NCBI RefSeq assembly: GCF_932526225.1
Contig: NC_064045.1
Coordinates: 14,626,442-14,690,441, forward strand
Source of the DNA: Nematostella vectensis
Lineage: Eukaryota; Cnidaria; Anthozoa; Actiniaria; Edwardsiidae
Length of the DNA stretch: 64,000 bases
Direction of reading: 5' to 3'
The position numbers were made by a program, and so were the translations under genes. Shown here one piece after another: positions 20,070-32,000 of the stretch. Numbering within the stretch: the stretch's first letter is position 1; the number at the start of each line of letters is the position of its first letter. The notes below the pieces were generated by a model. The model worked only from the letters and a program-made list of their open reading frames with translations. It was not told the DNA's origin and did no database searches.

Positions 20070-23000
20070 CTGAGAAGAACAAGAACAGAAGAAGTTAGAA
20101 GATAAACTAATCCATCCTAATCCATGATTTTTCTTACAATTTACAGTAGAATTAATGCCGCATTGTTACCAGTTTACTTTCGGTCTATTACGTAACAATC
20201 TTCGATCATTTTTAACGGGAAATTCGAAAAATATTTTAAAATTGTGAAAGTAGTACGTCTATTGGAAGTTTCTTAAGATGTGTTCGATAATTTAGGGCGG
20301 ATGGCCTGTTAAATAGCGTGGATTCTAATAGATTCTTTTGCCTCTTTTCGGTTGTTTCCGTCGGCCCCCTGGAAGTATTCTGGTTTTAAGTAATTGAGGT
20401 TTACTCAAACTCCAAAAGATTGATGTTCAAGCATTAACCTGAGACATCCCAACCCATCACTGATCACTGACAGTAGAATTAAGTCATTGAGAATCTACTC
20501 AAACTCCAAAAGATTGATGTTCAAGCATTAACCTGAGACATCCCAACCCATCACTGATCACTGACAGTAGAATTAAGTCATTGAGGATTTACTCAAACTC
20601 CAAAAGGTTGATGTTCAAGCATTAACCTGAGACATCCCAACCCATCACTGATCACTGACAGTAGAATTAAGTCATTGAGAATCTACTCAAACTCCAAAAG
20701 ATTGAAATTCAAGCATTAACCTGAGACATCCCAACCCATCACTGATCACTGACAGTAGAATTAAGTCATTGAGGATCTAGTCAAACTCAAAAAGATTGAT
20801 GTTCAAGCATGAACCTGAGACATCCCAACCCATCACTGATCACTGACAGTAGAATTAAGTCATTGAGAATTTACTCAAACTCCAAAAGATTGATGTTCAA
20901 GCATTAACCTGAGACATCCTGATCCAGCACTGATCACTGACAGTCGAAAATTGAGAATCTACTCAAACTCCAAAAGATTGATGTTCATGCATTAACCTTA
21001 GACATCCCAACCCATCACTGATCACTGACAGTAGAATTAAGTCATTGAAAATCTACTCAAACTCCAAAAGATTGATGTTCATGCATTCACCTGAGACATC
21101 CCAACCCATCACTGATCACTGACAGTAGAATTAAGTCATTGAAAATCTACTCAAACTCCAAAAGATTGATGTTCATGCATTCACCTGAGGTATATGATGC
21201 CCCACATGTACGTGCGGAACCACATCTGTGTGCCGCTGTTCGCCTGGTATTTGCGGATCAGGATGGGATGGGGCACAGGAAGTAGTCCCACTAGAGTGCC
21301 GTGCTGCAAGAACTTGATGATCTCAGACTCGTCTGTCAGGCCCCTGGATGAATAAAAACAACACCTTTATCAATGTGTCAATGTATTTAGCTTGTGATGC
21401 CTAATTCTGGACACGGGACCTCCGGCTAGACGTCCTTATCAGGGAAGACGAGGGATTCACCGTCCCCAGTGTAGAGAGCCAGGTTTTTATGTAGGTGGAG
21501 GGGTGCACAGTTTTTTTTTCAACCCGAAAAAATATTAGATTTTGGCGATTCTTTAATAAAAATGACTTCCTTTGGACAGAGAAATGAAGTGCATAAGACT
21601 TGCAGAATCTCTGGAGAGGAGTAAAAAGAGAAAGTGCCATTGGATAGCAAGTTGTGATTACTGGCTTGCCACTCACTTGTCGATGCAGATTTTCTCCACC
21701 TGTGGCACAAGTACTTGGAGCATGCGCATTATCGTCTGTAGCGGCAACTTTTGCTTCCAGGACTGGACCTACACAACATAAACAACAAGTAAAAAAAAAC
21801 CCCTAGGTCATGACTACCTGTTATGGCAATCAATCCGTTTTTTGAGAATCAGTTATTATATGTCGGTGTTTCTCTCATTTGACTATGTTTCGTGAAATCT
21901 ATTCTTCAGCCTTTCCTTATATCCTGTTTTTCAAACAGTCTGCCTATCTATCGCCCTAGCTATTTTTTCTGTATCTCTTTCTCCTTGTCATTCATCAATT
22001 TGTGTTTCTTCTATCTGTTTGTCAAACTGTCCACCCATCTATCTGTCCATCTGTTTTTCTATCTTCTTGTCTGTCTGTCAAGTTTTCTGTCTGTCTATCT
22101 GTCACCTTGTCTATTTTTCTGTATCCCTGTCTCCTTGTCGTTTATCAATGTGTCAATCTGTCTTCCTGTCTTTTTGACTGTCCATCAATCTGTGTTTCTT
22201 TTGTCTGTTTGTCAACTGTCTATCTGTCCATTCATTTGTCTGTATCTCTGTCTACTTGTCTGTTTGTTACGTTTTCTGCCTGTCCACCTTTTTTTCTGTA
22301 TATCTGTATACCTGTCTTCTCGTCAATTTGTTAATCTGTCTTCTTATGTGTTTGTCTGTTTGTAGAGTTGTCAGTCTGTCTTTCTATCTGTTGGTTTGTA
22401 TTTCTGTCTTGCTGTCCGTTTGTTAAATTGTGTCCATTGCTATGACCCCTTCGTAATACCCCTCAAGTAATAGGAAAACTATTTTTACTTACTTTACTAA
22501 TAATAGGTTTTAATAGGTTTTACCAAGCCCCCAAATCTTACCCATTCAGGCGTGGCTATAAATGCCCCGGTACTAGACACAGACGCTGATCGCCCGATAG
22601 CCTTCTTCTGTGTATGAGAGGGTCCAGGGGTGGCTCGGGATACGGGGTCCTCAGGGGACCTCCCTTCGACGTCACTAGTCTCAGACTCACTTCCAGGGTG
22701 ACGGACCTCACGAACGGACACTGCATTGGACACAGTACACATTAGGCAAGATATTTTATGCAAAAAAACGATATCAGCCCAAAGGAAAAATCTTGGGAAA
22801 TTTGTACTGTTATTAACTAATAATATACTGAAAGTCTATAAAAAATATGAGCATGGAAACCTCTCTAAATCTGGGGATGACTGCACTGATTTATAACAAC
22901 TGGATCCAAGATGGTCGACCAAAGAGGTATGCTAGGAATGGTGGTGAGAGGGTGTGATATGTAATGTAAATACTGTTGGCTAATGCAGGGGAAGGCGGTA

Positions 23001-26000
23001 AAAATAATTTGATATGTAGTGTACATACAGTCAGCTGATGCTAGGGATGGTTGTGAGAGGGTGTGATATGTAGTGTACATACTGTCAGCTGATGCTAGGG
23101 ATGGTGATAAGAGGGTGTGATATATAGTGTACATACTGTCAGCTGATGCTAGTGTACATACTGTCAGATGATGCTAGGGATGGTGATAAGAGGGTGTGAT
23201 ATGTAGTGTACATACTGTCAGCTGATGCTAGGGATGGTGGTGAGAGGGTGTGATATGTAGTGTACATACAGTCAGCTGTTGCTAGGGATGGTTGTGAGAG
23301 GGTGTGATATGTAGTGTACATACTGTCAACTGTTGCTAGGGATGGTGGTGAGAGGGTGTGATATGTAGTGTACATACTGTCAGCTGATGCTAGGGATGGT
23401 TGTAAGAGGGTGTGATATGTAGTGTACATACTGTCAGCTGATGCTAGGGATGGTTGTAAGAGGGTGTGATATGTAGTGTACATACTGTTAGCTGATGCTA
23501 GGGATGGTTGTGAGAGGGTGTAATATGTAGTGTACATACTGTACTGTCAGCTGATGCTAGGGATGGTGGTGAGAGGGTGTGATATGTAGTGTACATACTG
23601 TCAGCTGATGCTAGGGATGGTTGTAAGAGGGTGTGATATGTAGTGTACATACTGTTAGCTGATGCTAGGGATGGTTGTGAGAGGGTGTGATATGTAGTGT
23701 ACATACTGTCAGCTGTTGCTAGGGATGGTGGTGAGAGGGTGTGATATGTAGTGTACATACTGTCAGCTGATGCTAGGGATGGTGGTGAGAGGGTGTGATA
23801 TGTAGTGTACATACTGTCAGCTGATGCTAGGGATGGTGGTGAGAGGGTGTGATATGTAGTGTACATACTGTCAGCTGATGCTAGGGATGGTGGTGAGAGG
23901 GTGTGATATGTAGTGTACATACTGTCGGCTGATGCTAGGGATGGTGGTGAGAGGGTGTGATATGTAGTGTACATACTGTCAGCTGATGCTAGGGATGGTT
24001 GTGAGAGGGTGTGATATGTAGTGTACATACTGTCAGCTGATGCTAGGGATGGTTGTAAGAGGGTGTGATATGTAGTGTACATACTGTCAGCTGACATCTC
24101 CGGCAGACTAGCAGGGTGGTGTTCCTCCTTTGTGCTATTTTCATTCCTGTAAACAAAGTCAAAAGACATCAAAAACGTAAGTTGGAGACCATTTGCTGAG
24201 TTGCACAGTCTTGTCAAAGATTCCCTCTTTGCCAAACTAATGTAGAAATGACCTACTGATTCAAATATAGATTTTTTGCACTAATATCAGCAAACCGCTG
24301 TTTTCACAGAGGCAAAAAGCCTACCACTTTTACCTTATGTTGATTAATTTCACTGATTCCACCATACCTATGAAGATCACCTAAGTTATTCAAAATCTTG
24401 TCTGTGGTTTTCCTTTTCATACCTTTGATTATATATTTAAACTTATTATTATAATAGGTATGAGGCGGTAAATTCTCACCTTGAATGCTCCCCCTCTCTC
24501 ATGTTTGGAATATTCTCTTTTCTCTTTGGCTTTTGTATCGTGGCTGGGTCGGTTGGCAAGTTCGCCAGCTAAAAACATACAATAACATTGACACATAGAG
24601 GGGAGTGTAAAGACACTTAACCTGGGAAAACATGCAATATAGTAGTCAAGTTATCATATTATGCATTGTAGCCAAACTTGCCAAAGGAAGCCTAATGTTT
24701 AAGAATTCTTCAATAGGAAAGACAGCTTTTTCTGGAATTTCAAGGATGCAAGGCAGGGGGTACCACCCCTCTCTGCTCATCCCTAGCTAGGCTCAGCGCC
24801 TGTTGATAACTGTAAATGATTTCCTATTACATCACTTTGTTACCTGATGGAATATATTTCTTTTCCTTATAATTGCATAAACCAGCTGGGAGTTACCTGT
24901 AAAAAGTGTAAGAAAAACCACAATGCAACAAAATGTTAATACTACCCATGGACGATGTATGCTCTTAAGGTTATTCCCCTGAAATAAAGCTTGTTGTAGA
25001 ATTTCTTTCATAATTTGTCTACTGTTTAGGATAAAGAAGTGAAAATATGAAATAAAAAGCGGGGGTTCCCATGGTCGTCCGAAACTGTAGTGACGCAAAC
25101 ATTTTCCATTTTAGTGCTAGAGAGCTACTTTTTGGTGGATTTTGTGAAACAGAAAAATTGCAATACAGCCGGTTCATTTCTGACACAATCTGGTTCATTT
25201 GCAAGTTTAAACTTAATGTTTTGAATGTTTTATACCTAGAAGAAACATCTGAATTTGAAATTTTCTACCTGTCCTTGACCATACTCTTGGAAAAACGCCA
25301 AATTGTGCACCTAGTCAGTGATAATTCGAGGCTCTTTAATGACATTATCTCAAATACGTGTCGTTGAAAAATCTTTTTGACAAAAAGGAAAATGATAATC
25401 TTAACAAAACAGTAAAATAAAAAGAGGGGGTGCCCATGCTTCTATTTGCGCAATATTCCAAAAGTGAATTTTTCTTGGTATTTGTCGTTGAAATAGGGGA
25501 ATTTTGCTTGAGTGTGCATTCTCGGTGGCGTCATTTTCGAATAAGAGCATGTACCGCTGTGCAGGACAGCGTGCACCATGCAAAACAGGGGAATAACCTT
25601 AACCATACTTTTGTACAAGAACTCGATAAAAATTATTATAAGTTATAATATGGCACGAGGGGAATTTAGTGATTAAACCGTGGGATGATTTTTACTAGTC
25701 ATCCCGAGGTTGAGGGTACGTTTAATCACTAAATTTCCCGAGGTGCATTGCTATAACTTTGTAATACCATGATCACAGAGGAAATACACTCGCAACTACG
25801 AGTAATATTAGGTTGGATCAGCAAACAGGGTTCAATGGATCAGGGCACTGCATACCCATTGTGCTTTTTATCTCTCTAGAGACCACCAATAGTCCCTTAG
25901 ACACAAAGTCATGGATGATAACGAACCAAATGTTTGATTGGCATTGCTTATCTCACCATCAAACTGGTACTGGATGATGTTATTGAAAATCTCTAGCAGG

Positions 26001-29000
26001 AAGAAGACGAGATGATGGTTGGTGGGGTTGGCAAACAGGAACCATGGTGTAGAGAAAGCCTCTAAGAGGTGTAGAAGCTTGTTTGCTGCCACCATAGAAA
26101 GTGACTTCAAGTATGGAGAAACTGCACAGGAAAGCAAAAAAAAGTGTGTCATAAAAACAATGCCATCAAAACAGTAACACATTAAAATAACTTGGTGGTG
26201 TATGGTTTTTAAAAGGATGGTCTTACTGTACTATCATATTTTGACATACAGTTATGGGCCTAACATTAACTATGACATGGTCCTACCATCACAGTCAACC
26301 ATTCAGAGATGGTCTTACTAAAACAGCAAATTTTTCACCAATCTTAACTGCAGCTGGTCTACTGTATGTGTCAAGTCTTATGGATGCCACCACTCTTGAC
26401 TGTTTTTGTTTCGTTGTGTTGTTTGTACTTACTACTATTACAATGCTATTGTTTTTTAGGGGTACCACCTCGCATGGGACCTGGTCCCCTTCGTATTGTA
26501 CCATTATATTGATACATTCAGAGAATGTCTTACCATTATAGTGAGATGTCCATAGATGGTCTTACCATTATAGTGAGATGTTTAGAGATGGTCTTACCAT
26601 TATAGTAAGATGTTCAGAGATGGTCTTACCATTATAGTGAGATGTCCATAGATGGTCTTACCATTATAGTGAGATGTTCAGAGATGGTCTTACCGTTATA
26701 GTGAGATGTTCAGGGACTGTCTTACCATTATAGTGAGATGTCCATAGATGGTCTTACCATTATAGTGAGATGTTCAGATATGGTCTTACCGTTATAGTGA
26801 GATGTCCATAGATGGTCTTACCATTATAGTGAGATGTTCAGATATGGTCTTACCGTTATAGTGAGATGTCCATAGATGGTCTTACCATTATAGTGAGATG
26901 TTCAGGGACTGTCTTACCATTATAGTGAGACGTCCATAGATGGTCTTACCATTATAGTGAGATGTTCAGAGATGGTCTTACCATTATAGTGAGATGTCCA
27001 TAGATGGTCTTACCATTATAGTGAGATGTTCAGAGATGGTCTTACCATTATAGTGAGATGTCCATAGATGGTGTTACCATTATAGTGAGATGTTCAGGGA
27101 TGGTCTTACCGTTATAGTAAGATGTCCATAGATGGTCTTACCATAATAGTGAGATGTTCGGGGACGGTCTTACCATTATAGTAAGATGTTTAGAGACGGT
27201 CTTACCATTATAGTGAGATGTTCAGAGACGGTCTTACCATTATAGTGAGATGTTCAGGGACGGTCTTACCATTATAGTGAGATGTCCATAGATGGTCTTA
27301 CCATTATAGTGAGATGTTCAGGGACGGTCTTACCATTATAGTGAGATGTCCATAGATGGTCTTACCATTATAGTGAGATGTTTAGAGATGGTCTTACCGT
27401 TATAGTGAGATGTCCATAGATGGTCTTACCATTATAGTGAGATGTTTAAAGATGGTCTTACCATTATAGTGAGATGTCCATAGATTGTCTTACCATTATA
27501 GTGAGATGTCCATAGATGGTCTTACCATTATAGTGAGATGTTTAGAGATGGTCTTACCGTTATAGTGAGATGTCCATAGATGGTCTTACCATTATAGTGA
27601 GATGTTTAAAGATGGTCTTACCATTATAGTGAGATGTCCATAGATTGTCTTACCATTATAGTGAGATGTCCATAGATGGTCTTACCATTATAGTGAGATG
27701 TTCAGAGATGGTCTTACCATTATAGTGAGATGTTCAGAGATGGTCTTACCATTATAGTGAGATGTCCATAGATGGTCTTACCATTATAGTGAGAAGTTCA
27801 GGGACGGTCTTACCATTATAGTGAGATGTCCATAGATGGTCTTACCATTATAGTGAGAAGTTCAGGGACGGTCTTACCATTATAGTGAGATGTTTAGAGA
27901 TGGTCTTACCATTAAAGTGAGATGTTCATGGATGGTCTTACCATTATAGTGAGATGTTTAGAGACGGTCTTACCATTATAGTAGATGTCCATAGATGGTC
28001 TTACCATCATAGTGAGATATTCAGAGATTGTCTTACCATTATAGTGAGATGTTCAGAGGTGGTCTTACCATTATATAGTGAGATGTCCATAGATGGTCTT
28101 ACCATTATAGTGAGATGTTCAGAGATGGTCTTACCATTATAGTGAGATGTTCAGAGATGGTCCTACCATTATAGTGAGATGTTCATACATGGTCTTACCA
28201 TTAACTATAATGGTCAATAGGCAGTCAAAGAGTGGCTGTAATCTTTGATGGCCGGTAGTGATGATCTTGTGGAAAACCTACATAAAAAAGGCATGGAGAA
28301 ATGTTACACATATGCCCAAGGGAATATATAAAATAGTATAAACTCCTAAGTAGGACGTACTGATAGTCATGGCAGTTGAAAAGCAGGGGATCAGATCTAC
28401 CATTGCCAGACATGTAAACATCTTAAAATCTGATACTTATGAACTGCTCCAAGCAATAACTAGATACTAAGTGAAACACACTGATATTCGAGGTAGTTGA
28501 AAAGCAAGGGATCAGATCTACCATTGCCAGACATGTAAACATCTTAAAATCTGATACTCCTTTGACCATTGAACATAATATTTCCTTTGACCTTTGAACA
28601 TAATATTTGGTAACTTGTTTGACTCTAGTATTGTTAGGACTTACAACAACCAGGAAGTCTGCATGAGTTCCAGTAAATACAGGAATATCCATGGGCACCC
28701 TGACTGCATAAGGCTTATTGAGGCGAACACCTGGACAATGAAAAAGAGTCAATGCTGAGCCTTGTTCATGCTGACTGCACAAGGCCTATTGAGGCGGACA
28801 CAACAACAGTCACTGCTGCTTGTTCATGAGTAAGAGAGATATTGTTTTACCACATACATAGATCATAAATCTATTTAAAATATATATAAATATGAATATT
28901 ACAGTATATACCTTGTGGGAACACATACTTACCAAAATTTCTCTCTCCGCTTAACAAAAGAAGGATAAAGACACCAATGTGCATCAAGCCCAGACGAGCT

Positions 29001-32000
29001 GCCAATAAAAATATATCAATATAACATATATCCATACAAAAATACACCCTACTCATGATTATCATGGATATATTAAAATATTATCATCGATTATCACAGA
29101 AACGTTATTCCAAAAATAATTATTGCAATTAAAATTGCTCTCATTGGTTGATGATTAACCATGAAAGATATTTGCAATTGGGAACTGCATAAAACTGTAA
29201 AAAAAGTATCTATAGACCTCATTGTTTGGGCACTATGCAGGCCATGGTTTTGTGGCCTGCTTCCTTCGCTCTCGAGACAGAAAATAATGAAAAAAAAAAC
29301 TTCAGGTCCATAAGTTCCTGTATGGCCTGCAGACCCAGTCAATATCCAGTATTGTATTGTATTATGCTTTTGGCGTAAGCTAGATAATACAGTGTGGCAG
29401 TACATATACTCACATTGATCTGATCTTGCGTCATTCAGGTGGTACAGAATAGGGACCAGTATGTCTAGGACATCACTGCTCTTCAGCACATAAAACAGGA
29501 ATTTCTACAAAGAGTTGTCACACATATTAGAAGAGTAATTCCTACATAGAGATGTCACACACATCAGAAGAGAAATTTCTACAAAGATATGTCACACGTT
29601 AGAAAAGGAATTCCTACAAAGAGATGTCACACATTAGAAGAGGAATCCCTACACAAAGATATGTCACACGTTAGAAGGGGATTTCCAACAAAGAGATGTC
29701 ACATATTAGAAAAGGAATTTCTACAAAGAGATGTCACTCATTAGAAGAGGAATTCCTACAAAAAGATATCACACATTAGAAGAGGAATTCCTACAAAAAG
29801 ATGTAACATATTAAATGAGGAATTCCTACAAAAAAGATGTCACACATAAGAGGAGTCCCTACAAAAAGATGTCACACGTAAGAAGAGGAATTCCTACAAA
29901 GATATGTCAACACAAATTTCTACGATTAGGTGGCAAATATTTTAGAACAGAAATTTTCACAAACGGACCTCATGCACACGACCTGTCATTAATCTCACAT
30001 TGTGAGAAAGGGTAGGCAAAAAGACACAATACCAATAAGTTGAAAAACCCAAAAGTTAACCTCAAGGTTTACTACAAATTTCAAGGCTGTACAACAACAG
30101 TGGAATCATATGAAAATGGTACTTACTTTATTTTGATCACACATTTTCCAAAACAAGATCAGTAACTCCTGGTGAAAGCTAATTTTCTTGCAGGAATTTG
30201 GGAGGTAAGTCTATAGAAAATAAATAAAGAATGAATCGATGAATTATTTCATTTAATACCTTTTACAGCGGTGAGTCAGATCTGACTCTTTTAATATTTT
30301 CTAATCATAGACTGTAATTGTAGATTAACTACTATGGACTGCCTTTGCTTTTAAGTGAACTGAGTGATATCTTCCGAAAGGGTGTGCCCTTAAGTATTTT
30401 CTGATACAACAAAGATGTACAACAGGCCTATAGGCAGGCGATGCACCTTTGCCACTCAACAACCTACTTTGCTGTTGATTTTAAGATAAGTATTATAAAA
30501 GTTCTTTACTAAGAAAACTCGAGCCTAAAAAGATGCAGCCCAAAAATATACAAAACCAGCCTACTGGCCTGTATGATAGCATTAATATATACAAACCTGT
30601 ATTAGAGGGTTATTTAATAGGTTTGCAAGGCCATGAAGAATAAAATGAAAATCCTGAAATAGACAAATCAGGTGTCATGATCAGTGATTATCAAGCAAAC
30701 ATCAAAGAACTTAATGGCTTGCTGGATATTAGGGAACAACATAGCATACAGTAAAGTGCATAATGGCTTGCTGGATATTAGGGAACAACATAGCATACAG
30801 TAAAGTGCATAATGGCTTGCTGGATATTAGGGAACAACATACCATACATCAAAGAACTTAATGGCTTGCTGGATATTAGGGAACAACATAGCATACAGTA
30901 AAGTGCATAATGGCTTGCTGGGTATTAGGGAACAACATAGCATACATCAAAGGACTTAATGGCTTGCTGGATATTAGGGAACAACATAGCATACATCAAA
31001 GGACTTAATGGCTTGCTGGATATTAGGGAACAACATAGCATACATCAAAGGACTTAATGGCTTGCTGGATATTAGGGAACAACATAGCATACATCAAAGG
31101 ACTTAATGGCTTGCTGGATATTAAGGAATAATAGAGCATACAGTAAAGTGCATAATGGCTTGCTGGGTATTAGGGAATGATAGAAAATACAGTACAGTAC
31201 CAGGGTTCGTACAATTTTCCACCAATCAACTTCAAGGACTTTTAAGGACTTTTTCAATGACTTTTTGTAGAAATTCAAGGAAAATTCAATATACGGCGAA
31301 GTACTTTTCAAAGTTTTACCAGAGCTTTTATCAATTGTACATGGTCTATTTTCAATACGAAAATAGACGACGATTGGACTCTTTGAAACATACACAAGCA
31401 TCATTACTCACTGGTGAGCAACTGTTATTAAACGGTGATTTCAAGCAAACGTTCGTCTACAGATTTTAAACTTTTTTCAAACGTTCAAAACTTTCTTCTT
31501 TCAAAGCCTTTTGCTTCTCCTTAGCAACTGTAGTGTAAGCGGCCTCGCTCGTCTCCCCTACACGCGGCGTGAAGGATCGGACGAGAGTATTGGCTGGTCC
31601 ACCAACACACAAGCACACCTCAGGGCTGAGGGTGAAGCCTCCTCACCGCCTTGAGTGGCTTGCCTGAGGCGATCTATTTGTTGCTGCCGCATTCCACCGG
31701 ATGGGAGGTTGAGGGCTTGTAGTCGAAGACCAAGCACATCGGTAGAGGGAACTCGTCTCCTCCAGACAAACGCAAACGTTTAGGCATATTTAACCGATTT
31801 TCAAATGTTTCTTTACAGTACTCCTAGCCTATTAAGCGAAAGAGCGAATGACTTTACTTTAGGTGTGGCACTTTATATAGGTAGATAGCGACCAATAAGA
31901 ATTAAGAGCGTTTATAGTGACGTATCTAACATGAAACATATTGAGTCATACCTGTGCTATTGTAGCATGATACGCGTAGCCGTACGATATGATTTATGAG

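Noticed and set aside
21892-22365. A 157-residue plus-strand frame rich in Ser, Leu, Cys and Phe
   Set aside because: It is a product of the CTGT/CTAT tract, antisense to HID1 intron 23, with no domain.
24106-24108. Alternative HID1 exon 22 donor GAGAT|GTCAGC
   Set aside because: It leaves phase 2 while exon 23 needs phase 1; ACA|GTATGT fits both phase and consensus.
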